64,000 nt of DNA from the NCBI GenBank assembly GCA_964431735.1, contig CAYSLJ010000008.1, positions 10,167 through 74,166 of the forward strand, in the 5' to 3' direction. The stretch is from CALARM01 sp964431735. GTDB lineage: Bacteria; Vulcanimicrobiota; SpSt-956; JAKJGF01. A model generated the notes under the pieces. It was not told the DNA's origin. It was given only the letters and a program-made list of their open reading frames with translations, and ran no database searches. The position numbers were made by a program, and so were the translations under genes. Each line of letters starts with the position of its first letter. Positions within the stretch are counted from its first letter, which is position 1. Below are positions 51,425 to 60,149 of this stretch, piece by piece.

Positions 51425-52600
51425 ATGAGTGACAAACACAATCTGGATCACTGTCTTAAATGCAGTATATGTCATACCCAGTGTCCTGTGGTAATGAGCT
51501 ATCCTGCTTTCCCGGGGCCGAAACAGTTAGGGCCCGAGCTTGAAAGACTGAGGCTTGCAAGAGGAGAAGAAGAAGTTATGGAAATAGATAATATCCTCTC
51601 TTACTGCACGAACTGTAAAAGATGTGATGCAGCCTGTCCTCATGGCGTAAAACCTTCTTATTACAATCTTAAAAACAAAGAAAGACTCCGTTTACATCCT
51701 TCGGAACAGTTAAGGAACTGGATCCTTGCCCATAATGTATGGTGGGGGAAAATGGCAACCGTTGTTCCAGGATTCAGTAACTTTGCCCTTCAATTTCCAC
51801 TGACAAAATTCGGCATGGGACTTTTCGGCATAGCAAACAGAAATCTGCCTGCCTATAAAAAACAGACTTTGAAGATAAAAAAAGAAGAAAAAAATAAAAA
51901 AGCCCTTTATTATTCGGGATGTTTCGCTTCTTTTAACGAACCGGAAATCATTCAAGCTACGGTAAATATACTTGAGGCCTGCAATTATCAGGTAGAAATT
52001 GCCCCTGTAGACTGCTGTGGAACACCTATGGTTACAAATGCCCTCTTCAATGAAACAAGAGACGTGGCAAAAAAAAATATAAAAATCTTCCTGCCATACA
52101 TAGAAAAAGGTTATAAAATAATTACCACATGTTCAAGTTGTGGACTTGCATTAAAACAGGAATACAAGGATCTTCTGGCGGATGAAAACAGTGAAAAACT
52201 TTCAAAAAACACATGGGATCTCTTTGAACTACTGGAAGAGGAAAAAAGTCTTCCTTTTGACGGAAAGAAAATAGAAAAAGCTTTCTACCATGTGCCATGC
52301 CATTTGAAAGCACAGGGCACAGGCATACCTGCAGCACATATTCTAAGAGATTTTGCAGTAGAGGATTTAATTGTTGAAGATAGTTATTGCTGCGGTATAG
52401 CAGGAACTTACGGATTTAAGAAAGAAAAACATAATCTATCACTAAAAATTGGCTCTTCTTTATTTAAAGCTATAAAAAAAAGTAACACTTCACTTGTATT
52501 GACAGATTGTGGAACATGTAAAGTTCAGATTATCGACGGAACGGGCATTAATGTTAAACACCCTGCTGTTTTATTAAGTGATTTTATTTCCGGTCAGTAA
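51425..52600 (+). CDS. glpC: Anaerobic glycerol-3-phosphate dehydrogenase subunit C
   Basis: A 391-residue membrane-associated iron-sulfur subunit. Two 4Fe-4S clusters are bound by CLKCSICHTQCP (near the N-terminus) and CTNCKRCDAACPHG. The rest holds two CCG (heterodisulfide-reductase-type) domains: YYSGCFAS ... DCCGTPMVTN and HVPCHLKAQGTG ... DSYCCGIAGTYGF. GlpC anchors the complex and passes electrons from GlpA/GlpB to the quinone pool. I start it at the ATG at 51425, since AGGTGA lies seven bases upstream; the GTG at 51410 overlaps glpB's last codons. Coupled translation with glpB is likely. Confidence 0.9.
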   Translation: MSDKHNLDHCLKCSICHTQCPVVMSYPAFPGPKQLGPELERLRLARGEEEVMEIDNILSYCTNCKRCDAACPHGVKPSYYNLKNKERLRLHPSEQLRNWILAHNVWWGKMATVVPGFSNFALQFPLTKFGMGLFGIANRNLPAYKKQTLKIKKEEKNKKALYYSGCFASFNEPEIIQATVNILEACNYQVEIAPVDCCGTPMVTNALFNETRDVAKKNIKIFLPYIEKGYKIITTCSSCGLALKQEYKDLLADENSEKLSKNTWDLFELLEEEKSLPFDGKKIEKAFYHVPCHLKAQGTGIPAAHILRDFAVEDLIVEDSYCCGIAGTYGFKKEKHNLSLKIGSSLFKAIKKSNTSLVLTDCGTCKVQIIDGTGINVKHPAVLLSDFISGQ

Positions 52601-52637
52601 ATTTTTCACTTTTTTCGCTAATCCTTTAATTTCTTTA

Positions 52638-55600
52638 TTAATTTATTTCATTATCCTTCAATAACTCTTCTGCCTTATGTTTCAATCTATTAAACTCTTC
52701 GTCCAGTTCGGAAGTATTAATTTCTTTTATCCTGTTTTCCTTCGCTTTCACCTCAATATTAAAAGCTGCCATACCAAGTTTTCTTGCTTCTATATTACGG
52801 GAAGTTCCTTTTATAGTATGGGCCACATATATTATTTCTTCTTTATTTTCCCCGGAAAGTTTATTTTTAAGTTCATAAATATTATTATCCAGATCTGTAA
52901 TACTTTCCAGAAGTATTTCTTTGCAGAATTGCTCATCACCGCCGGTACGACTGAGAAATAACTGCCAGTTCAGAATTTTGTCTTCTTTTTCAGGTTTTAC
53001 TAAATTTACTAAAACCGGAGTTTCTTTACCGGTATTGGAAGTTATTGCTGAAAGAAGATCTTCAGGATTTATCGGTTTTGATATATAACCATTCATTCCT
53101 GCTTTAAGACACTTTTCTCTGTCACCTTTAATTGCATGAGCGGTCATGGCAATAACAGGAACTTTATGGTCAAGAACCGCTGACTGTTCATCTCTGATTA
53201 TTCCTGTAGCTTCCAGACCGTCCATCTCGGGCATCTGAATATCCATAAACACTATATCATATAAAGTTTTCTCCAGAATATTTATAGCCTCTCTTCCGTT
53301 TGATGCAACGTCTGCACTGTAACCGAGCTTATTCAGTATCTGAATTACTATTTTTTGATTGATATTATTATCCTCTACAAGAAGAATCTTTGTTTTGTAT
53401 CTCTTCTGTTCTTTATATACCGGTGTTATAATAAATTCTTCTTTTTCTTTCCTTACCAGAGCCGTTACGAGACAGTCATAAAGCTGTGAAGGTTTTATAG
53501 GTTTTGTAAGATAAAAATTAATGCCATATTTTTCCAGATCTTCTCTGTCTACAGGCCTGTCAATTGATGTAAGAACTATAAGCCCCGTTTCTTTCAAATC
53601 CGGTTCTTTAATAATTTCTTTACACAGGGAAAGACCATCCATTCCGGGTATCTGCATATCTACGAGAGCAATTTCAAAAGGGCATCCTTTAAGGCTGGCA
53701 TCCTTTAATTTTTCCAGGGCAATAAAGGCATCTTTTGCTTCATCAAACAGACAGTGCCATAATTCTAAATACTCTCTGAGTATATAACGATTTGTTTCAT
53801 TATCATCCACTATAAGTATATAATTACCTGTGAGATCTCCCATAATGTCTGTCTTCTTCTCCAGCTCTTTCTGATGTTCAAATAAAGCGGTGAAGAAAAA
53901 ACTGGAACCTTTCCCTTCTTCACTGATCACTCCAATATGGCCTTTCATCATCTCTACAAGATATTTTGAAATAACCAGACCCAGACCTGTTCCTCCATAT
54001 TCTCTTGTTGTCGAAGCATCTACCTGTGAGAAAGATTTAAAAAGTCTGTCCATACGACTCTGAGGAATTCCGATACCTGTATCCCGTATGGTAAATTTTA
54101 TAAGACTTTCTCCGTCTCTTTGATCTTCCAGATTAACCCTTAAAGATATATCTCCTTTTTCAGTAAACTTGACTGCATTACCCATAAGATTAATTAAAAC
54201 CTGACATAATCTTCCCGGGTCACCTTTCAGATATATGGGAACATTGATATCAATAAGATAAGAAATTTCCAGTTCTTTTTCCTGACCTTTTATGGCCAGC
54301 ATATCCATTATATCTTCAATAATCAATCTCAAATTAAAATTAATTGATTCAAGTTCCAGGTTACCTGATTCTATTTTAGAAAAATCCAGTATATCATTGA
54401 TTATATTCAAAAGTGATGTAGCAGAGGTTTTTATTATATGTGCCAGATCCTTCTGTTCTCTTTTCAGTTCCGTATCAACAAGCAATCCTATGGCACCAAT
54501 AATTCCATTCATGGGTGTACGAATTTCATGACTCATATTGGCGAGAAACTGACTTTTGGCTATACTGGCGGCTTCTGCCGTTTCCTTTGCTTTAAGCAAC
54601 TGTTCATTGGTGCTGGCCAGTTCCTTTGTTCTATCACTTACAATACTTTCAAGTTCTTCTTTGGATTTTATGAGTAATTCCTGCGCTTCCTTACGAAGGG
54701 TAATATCTCTGGAAATGCCCGCTATACCTATGACAGAACCTTTATCATCATAAATAGGACTTTTAATGGTTTCAACCCATTCCATTCTCTTTGTTTTATC
54801 GGCAATAGGCTCTTCCATTACTTTTCTTATGCCTGAACTTATAATTTCTCTGTCATCTTTTATATATTTTTCCGCCATGTGAGAAGGCCATATGTCATGA
54901 TCGCTTTTATTTATTACATCCTTAACGCCACAGGTCATAAGAAAAGGTTCATTTACCGCTATATAAAGACTTTCTCTGTTTTTAAGCCATGCTATGTCAG
55001 GAATATTATCAAGTAATGCTCTCTGCTGTTTGTCCTTCAATTTTAACTGTTCCGAAGTAATTTTTAAATTCTTTTCTGTTTCAGTCTTCTCTGCTATTTC
55101 TCTCTGAATTTCTTTTATATATAATTTCTGTATATAACTGTAATTTAAAATCAACGGAATTGCGAGTAGAAGAAAGAAAATACCCCACAGAAAAGATATT
55201 ATCAAATGCTCATCCAGGAATTTGGAGACATAACTGATATTATATTCCGCACCTGAAAGATAAATATTCCCATTTTTTGACACTTCAGGAATTACTACTG
55301 TACGAAAGGTACCCCATCTGTCCGTATAGGTAACATAAACAGGTTCTTTTTTATTAAAGGTTTCTTTCAGTTCATCACTGCAATCGTCATATATACTGAA
55401 ATACCTGACTTCTTTATGTTCCTTTAATTCTTCATCTGTAGCGCTTGAAGATGTAATATATATATGACCGCTCCGTTTAATTACCGTATAAAGATATTTA
55501 AAACCCGCCCTATTTGCACAATCGGTAAGCAATGTTATATTCTTCCGATCCTCTTCTTCTGTTATAGATTTTTTATCTTCTGCTCTGTCATGGAAATCTT

Positions 55601-55775
55601 CTGGAAGAATATATTTTATTGCATTTGCACCTGTATATAACCTGTTATCAATATTTTTTATTATATCCTCTTTAAGGGAAAAATAATTCCACATTGTATA
55701 AACAAGAACACCAAGAATATAAAAAACTATAGCTATAATCAATAACCTGGCTTTTTTTATCTGATTTATATACAT
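52638..55775 (-). CDS. Membrane hybrid sensor kinase with two receivers and HPt domain
   Basis: A 1045-residue membrane-bound multi-step phosphorelay kinase. Two membrane segments (near residues 10-30 and ~190-210) frame a periplasmic sensor region of ~155 residues. A coiled stretch and a PAS domain (~242-370, ALLDNIPDIAWLKNRESLYI) come next. HisKA has FLANMSHEIRTPMNGIIGA; HATPase has NLMGNAVKFT, DTGIGIP and GGTGLGLVIS. Receiver 1 (LIVDDNETNRYIL, Asp in LVDMQIPGMDG) and receiver 2 (LLVEDNNINQKIV, Asp in FMDIQMPEMDG) are followed by an HPt domain (AHTIKGTSRNI). I prefer the ATG at 55775, downstream of AAAGGA; ATGs at 55802 and 55826 lack such a site. No cognate regulator lies beside it. Confidence 0.85.
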   Translation of the reverse strand: MYINQIKKARLLIIAIVFYILGVLVYTMWNYFSLKEDIIKNIDNRLYTGANAIKYILPEDFHDRAEDKKSITEEEDRKNITLLTDCANRAGFKYLYTVIKRSGHIYITSSSATDEELKEHKEVRYFSIYDDCSDELKETFNKKEPVYVTYTDRWGTFRTVVIPEVSKNGNIYLSGAEYNISYVSKFLDEHLIISFLWGIFFLLLAIPLILNYSYIQKLYIKEIQREIAEKTETEKNLKITSEQLKLKDKQQRALLDNIPDIAWLKNRESLYIAVNEPFLMTCGVKDVINKSDHDIWPSHMAEKYIKDDREIISSGIRKVMEEPIADKTKRMEWVETIKSPIYDDKGSVIGIAGISRDITLRKEAQELLIKSKEELESIVSDRTKELASTNEQLLKAKETAEAASIAKSQFLANMSHEIRTPMNGIIGAIGLLVDTELKREQKDLAHIIKTSATSLLNIINDILDFSKIESGNLELESINFNLRLIIEDIMDMLAIKGQEKELEISYLIDINVPIYLKGDPGRLCQVLINLMGNAVKFTEKGDISLRVNLEDQRDGESLIKFTIRDTGIGIPQSRMDRLFKSFSQVDASTTREYGGTGLGLVISKYLVEMMKGHIGVISEEGKGSSFFFTALFEHQKELEKKTDIMGDLTGNYILIVDDNETNRYILREYLELWHCLFDEAKDAFIALEKLKDASLKGCPFEIALVDMQIPGMDGLSLCKEIIKEPDLKETGLIVLTSIDRPVDREDLEKYGINFYLTKPIKPSQLYDCLVTALVRKEKEEFIITPVYKEQKRYKTKILLVEDNNINQKIVIQILNKLGYSADVASNGREAINILEKTLYDIVFMDIQMPEMDGLEATGIIRDEQSAVLDHKVPVIAMTAHAIKGDREKCLKAGMNGYISKPINPEDLLSAITSNTGKETPVLVNLVKPEKEDKILNWQLFLSRTGGDEQFCKEILLESITDLDNNIYELKNKLSGENKEEIIYVAHTIKGTSRNIEARKLGMAAFNIEVKAKENRIKEINTSELDEEFNRLKHKAEELLKDNEIN

Positions 55776-55883
55776 ATTGTTATAGGATCCTTTAAAATTC
55801 ATATTTATACAAATAATATAACACAAAATCCAGTTATTTAACAGATTATTACCATTGTTTTATATTGCAAAATTTTTTTTCAC

Positions 55884-55912
55884 TTGAAGTAATTTTAAAA
55901 AACTGCTATAAT
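55884..55912 (+). promoter_or_regulatory. Sigma-70-type promoter of the pilin gene cluster
   Basis: TTGAAG (55884-55889) and TATAAT (55907-55912) are separated by the optimal 17 bases. The start expected near 55919 leaves a ~49-base leader before the first pilin gene. Confidence 0.8.
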
Positions 55913-55967
55913 TATTTTAAAAAGATTATAAGCTTTATGTAAATTTGAAAGGAACTATCTATTCCTG

Positions 55968-56456
55968 ATGAAAAAAGGATTTACTCTTATTGAAGTATTA
56001 CTCGGTACCGGTCTGGCAGGGGTTTTACTAGTAATGATGTGCGGGGTATTCGTCTATGGTCTTAATGCAATAGAAAAAGGTCGTATAAGAACAACGGCAT
56101 TAAATCTTGCTGACAGAAAAATTTCGGAATCTCATAATATGATGAAAACATTAACACCTGAAGGAAAAATAAAAGGTGATAAATTGAGTGCTGTTGTTTC
56201 CGATAACAGGGTAATAAAGTTCAACGGGAGCAATGTTAATCCGGCAGAAAATTATCCCATATGGGATCCCGGCGGTGTTTCTGTAGAAGCAGAAGGAACT
56301 GTTGCAATAAAAGGTACAGGAGATTTCAATTACATATATGCTTTAACAGACTACGCTGATAATATAAAAAAAGTCAGTATTGAAGTATACTGGCTGGAAG
56401 GTAAAGTTGGTTCTAAAAAAATTTTTCTGGAAAGTCTCGTATCCAGACATCAGTAG
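55968..56456 (+). CDS. Type IV pilin-like / pseudopilin protein
   Basis: A 162-residue protein with a classic prepilin leader MKKG, cleavage before phenylalanine and glutamate at +5 (G|FTLIEVLLG), followed by a ~20-residue hydrophobic helix. The rest is a small globular domain. Prepilin peptidase would cleave it and it would join a type IV pilus or type II secretion-like pseudopilus. No assembly ATPase or peptidase gene is in the window. It is the first of three pilin-like genes, 21 bases ahead of the second, behind a good promoter. Confidence 0.85.
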   Translation: MKKGFTLIEVLLGTGLAGVLLVMMCGVFVYGLNAIEKGRIRTTALNLADRKISESHNMMKTLTPEGKIKGDKLSAVVSDNRVIKFNGSNVNPAENYPIWDPGGVSVEAEGTVAIKGTGDFNYIYALTDYADNIKKVSIEVYWLEGKVGSKKIFLESLVSRHQ

Positions 56457-56477
56457 CAAAGGCAGGAAAAATTTTTA

Positions 56478-57242
56478 ATGATAAAGTTTTCAAGGAAACC
56501 GGCATTACTATCGCAAAATACTCGCTGTATAAAACCATGTTCACATAAAAAAGGTGGATTTTCCATTGCTGAACTGGCTATAGTAATAACAATTTTCTCC
56601 TTTATTCTGGTTGCAATCTATACAATTCTGGACTCAGGTCTTAAAGCATGGAATATAGGAGAAAAACGTACTGATCTGCAGAATAACGGGGAAATAATCC
56701 TGAGAAGAATGGTTCACGAAATGTCTATAGCAAGCCAGAGATCACTTGTCCTGGATATTTCAGGTCATGAGAGAAGTGCCGGGGATATTGTGCATGAATA
56801 TATATGTTTTGAATCTCCGGTAAAAGACGGAGAATTCAAATATCAAAAAGACAAATTCGGAACACCTGTCTGGTATGGATATATAATATATTATGTTCAT
56901 GAACAGGATACAGATACAGATCCCAACGGTATAAACATACCCAAAAAACTTTATAGAAAATATATTGACCATGGAGAAAGAGCCATGCCTGTACCGGTAA
57001 GCAATATAGAATCTTTACTGACAGTGCCTTCTTCCCCTTCTCCCGAACACAGAGAAATAGCTACCAATGTAGATACCTTTGATGTTACGAGAGACGGGTT
57101 TATTGTAAAGATAAAACTTGCATACAGAAAAGCCATTACAGATAGAAAACAGGAAGGAGCAAATTATTCCATTTCAGGCACGGCAAACAATAAAGGCACA
57201 GACTATTTTGAATTACAGGCATCGGTAGAACCGAAAAATTAA
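56478..57242 (+). CDS. Prepilin-like protein (PulJ/PilW type)
   Basis: A 254-residue protein whose prepilin motif follows an unusually long basic lead of ~27 residues: KKGG|FSIAELAIVITIFSF, with glutamate at +5. The globular domain begins VAIYTILDSGLKAW, which is typical of PulJ/GspJ or PilW-like minor pseudopilins. Such minor subunits form the tip of the (pseudo)pilus. The long lead may be real or the true start may be later, but no ATG occurs before the cleavage site other than the first. A MITE-like element separates it from the third gene. Confidence 0.75.
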   Translation: MIKFSRKPALLSQNTRCIKPCSHKKGGFSIAELAIVITIFSFILVAIYTILDSGLKAWNIGEKRTDLQNNGEIILRRMVHEMSIASQRSLVLDISGHERSAGDIVHEYICFESPVKDGEFKYQKDKFGTPVWYGYIIYYVHEQDTDTDPNGINIPKKLYRKYIDHGERAMPVPVSNIESLLTVPSSPSPEHREIATNVDTFDVTRDGFIVKIKLAYRKAITDRKQEGANYSISGTANNKGTDYFELQASVEPKN

Positions 57243-57259
57243 ATATTTTGCTATTATAA

Positions 57260-57361
57260 CTATACTTTTACAGAATCTTATAAAAGCCTTATCTGTAGTG
57301 AACAGGCAATGGTTCACTACGAGGTAAATGAATGGTTTTATTAAAAAGTGCGAAACTATAG
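57260..57361. repeat. Family-2 MITE-like element, short copy
   Basis: CTATACTTTTACAGAATCTT (57260) and the inverse of the right end (CTATAGTTTCGCACTTTTT, ending 57361) are terminal inverted repeats around 102 bases. The inside contains GTAGTGAAC..GGTTCACTAC, an inverted pair, and lacks the middle of the longer copies. It sits between the second and third pilin-like genes. Confidence 0.75.
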
Positions 57362-57395
57362 TATTATAAAATAAATAAAAAAGGAGAGAAAATTT

Positions 57396-60062
57396 ATGAA
57401 AAATTCAGATAATGGTATGGTTCTTATCAGTATACTTCTTTTAACAGTTCTCCTGACAATGCTTACTGTATCAATGGTTTTTATAAGCACCAACCATCTT
57501 CAAATGATGGGAAATATAGAACAGAAAATGATTGCCCTGAAAGCTGCAGAAGCTGCGGCAGAATATGCCATGACTAGACTGAATATTCCCGATCGGCCCT
57601 GGGCCGTGTGGGATCCAAACCATGAAACTCCTTCAGCTTCCGATGATACGCCGGATCCAAACGCAAATATTACTCTTCGTTTAAAAGGAGCCACTGCCTA
57701 TATAAATTTTACAGGAAGCCAGTATCTTTCATATAATAATCTTAAAGGTCAGAATCCTGTAAATAGAAGCATTATCGGTGAAACAAAACTATCGGGAACT
57801 ATTCCTGCGTACAGTGCTGAACTGATCTGTATCGGGAAAGCAGGTCCGGAACATGGCGATGGCCCGATAAAATACGTGAAGGTTATTTTTATAAGAAACG
57901 ACATATATCCCTATCCCATAAATTCAGATGGCCAGATAGATTTTGAAAGTGCGGGAGACATAAAAATATTCGGCAATAATTCTACGTCTCCCGGTTATAT
58001 ACATTCAAACTGGGACGGAGATACGGAAGATATAAATAATCCAAATTATTACAGCATCAAATCAGAACTGGGCAGCGGAAATGTAGATATGCTGGGAGGA
58101 GTGGCGTCTGCAGTAGGTCCGGTAACATTGAACAGAGCCCAGGAAAAAGATGTAGTTGTGGCTATGAACCCCGATGGCAGAGAAGAATTTGAAGATATTG
58201 ATATAGACAATGTCCTTAAAAATGCAAAAGATACATCACCGAAGGAAGTAGAGCCGGGAACTTTTATAGTTACTCCCAGATATTATATAAAAGAAGGTAT
58301 AAAAAATGAACAGGGACAGGATTTTAACCTGATCAGTGCCGCTGTAAAAGGCTTTGAGTCAAAAGGTGGAAGTCTGTCACCGGAACAACATATACCGGGT
58401 CTTCTCAGTAAATTAAAGGGATGTAACGAACCGGGCTTTCCTCCTGATGTTGAAGAATTAAAACAGACAACCTATAAGCCTGAAGATGGATGGACTGTTA
58501 ATTTTACCGCAAAATCAACACAGGACTGGATTACCGTTATGGAGGCTCACGGAGAAAATGAATTCAAAGACTCGGAGGGCAAAGTTCTGGGATGGGACAG
58601 AGTAGTAGCCACAAAATACTGGATAGGTGTGGACTGGAAATTAACTGCTTCAAGACAGGAACAATATCAGGATCCCAACACAGGTGAATGGAAAGAAAAA
58701 ACTGTAACTGAAACTCAGGAAAACACATGGAGCCATCTGGGGCCCATGAGTGAAATAGGAGATGTTTCCTTCACTCTTGATTCAACCAACAACTGGGGTA
58801 ACAAACCTCCTCCCGATGGTGTAATTGGTTCCTGCTCATATGTATTCGGCCTGGCAAAACTGGATTCTCAGGGAAATCTTGCAAAGTTTGTTCAGGAAGG
58901 TCAGTGTAACGGAGACCTGGGGCTGGACCTTAAAGTAAATCAAGAAGGAGACACGTTACTCTGTGACCTGGACCTTGTAAAAGATATTTATGTATGCAAG
59001 GATGATACAAGTAAACCGGCACCGGACGATTACAAAACTCCTTTAAAATACCTGGCCTATAATCCGGAAGATCCTTCCTATAAAAACCCGCAACCAAACG
59101 TATTCTGCATAAGCGGCGAACAGTTTTCCGTACTTTACGGAGAACCTCCGAAAAGCCTCAATGAAATATACCAGAATTCATTAATAGAGCAAACAAATGT
59201 AAGTCCCAGACTTACCCTTCATTTAAACGAGCACAGTATTTATTCCGACTCTCATGTAGCAATAGGAGCGGAAGTAGAGGGGAAAGGAACCCTTGTATCA
59301 CGTGGTAAAATGGGATATATTTATGGCATGCACAGCAATGAAGTAATAGCTCTCTCAGGTGACGATCTGATCCTCTCTACGAACAACCAGTCGAATATTG
59401 ATGTAAGAGGCGTTCTCTATTCAGATGATGATACATGGTTAATACCTTTAAATAATGATTCTCCCGTTGCCACACAGGGAAATGTAATAGAATATAAACT
59501 GGGAAAGGAGTATTCTGACGGCATTGATAAAATAATATTCAATTATAATCCTTCTCCTCCTGTAAACCCTGCACCTACATCCATAAATATAGCTTCTGTA
59601 AAAACGCAGGATGGTGTAAAATACAGTGTTAATAATGTAGAAATAGAATACAACGGAACTGATTACGATTTCAACAATTACAAACTTGATATAGAATGTG
59701 ATATGACATCGAGTCCCTTCACATACAGTGCAAAGCTCTATGAATACGATAAAACCAGTAAAACCTGGAAAAAAGTCAGTCCTTTACCTCCCGAATACAG
59801 CCAGGCAACACTGGATAATATAGGCAGGGTAATAGGAGCCAATTTCACAGTAGGCAAAGGAGATATAAATATAACAGGAAATCTTGTGGGACTTAATAAT
59901 AATTCCATCTATCCCGACGATGACGGTGGCAATAAATCAATTCATACACAGGGAAAAGGAAAGATATTCTTTTATTATGATATGATAAGTGTCGGTAAAC
60001 TGGCAATGCTCAGAGGCGATAAATTTAACGTAAGAAGAGCATGCTGGTGTGAACTTAATTAA
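57396..60062 (+). CDS. PilX-like pilus-associated protein with very large C-terminal domain
   Basis: An 888-residue protein. The N-terminus (NGMVLISILLLTVLLTMLTV, then MIALKAAEAAAEYAMTRLN) matches the N-terminal helix of PilX-like minor pilins: no charged +5 residue, and the E-A-A motif after the helix. The remaining ~830 residues are far larger than usual PilX proteins (~150-200 residues), and are rich in Asn, Gly and beta strands with repeated motifs of a secreted surface type (NITGNLVGLNN, SGDDLILSTNNQ). AAAGGAGAG gives a strong ribosome-binding site. It probably displays the large domain at the pilus tip or outer face; the domain is not recognised. Confidence 0.7.
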   Translation: MKNSDNGMVLISILLLTVLLTMLTVSMVFISTNHLQMMGNIEQKMIALKAAEAAAEYAMTRLNIPDRPWAVWDPNHETPSASDDTPDPNANITLRLKGATAYINFTGSQYLSYNNLKGQNPVNRSIIGETKLSGTIPAYSAELICIGKAGPEHGDGPIKYVKVIFIRNDIYPYPINSDGQIDFESAGDIKIFGNNSTSPGYIHSNWDGDTEDINNPNYYSIKSELGSGNVDMLGGVASAVGPVTLNRAQEKDVVVAMNPDGREEFEDIDIDNVLKNAKDTSPKEVEPGTFIVTPRYYIKEGIKNEQGQDFNLISAAVKGFESKGGSLSPEQHIPGLLSKLKGCNEPGFPPDVEELKQTTYKPEDGWTVNFTAKSTQDWITVMEAHGENEFKDSEGKVLGWDRVVATKYWIGVDWKLTASRQEQYQDPNTGEWKEKTVTETQENTWSHLGPMSEIGDVSFTLDSTNNWGNKPPPDGVIGSCSYVFGLAKLDSQGNLAKFVQEGQCNGDLGLDLKVNQEGDTLLCDLDLVKDIYVCKDDTSKPAPDDYKTPLKYLAYNPEDPSYKNPQPNVFCISGEQFSVLYGEPPKSLNEIYQNSLIEQTNVSPRLTLHLNEHSIYSDSHVAIGAEVEGKGTLVSRGKMGYIYGMHSNEVIALSGDDLILSTNNQSNIDVRGVLYSDDDTWLIPLNNDSPVATQGNVIEYKLGKEYSDGIDKIIFNYNPSPPVNPAPTSINIASVKTQDGVKYSVNNVEIEYNGTDYDFNNYKLDIECDMTSSPFTYSAKLYEYDKTSKTWKKVSPLPPEYSQATLDNIGRVIGANFTVGKGDINITGNLVGLNNNSIYPDDDGGNKSIHTQGKGKIFFYYDMISVGKLAMLRGDKFNVRRACWCELN

Positions 60063-60113
60063 ATTCAGTGAATAGAAATATTTTCTTAACCACTCAAAAT
60101 TTTCTAAAAAATC

Positions 60114-60142
60114 TGGATAATTATTAAAAATACTGTTATAAT
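60114..60142 (+). promoter_or_regulatory. Promoter giving a leaderless glpT transcript
   Basis: TGGATA (60114-60119) and TATAAT (60137-60142) are spaced by 17 bases. Transcription would begin at or within a base or two of the ATG at 60150, and no ribosome-binding site is present. Confidence 0.55.
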
Positions 60143-60149
60143 ATAGTTT

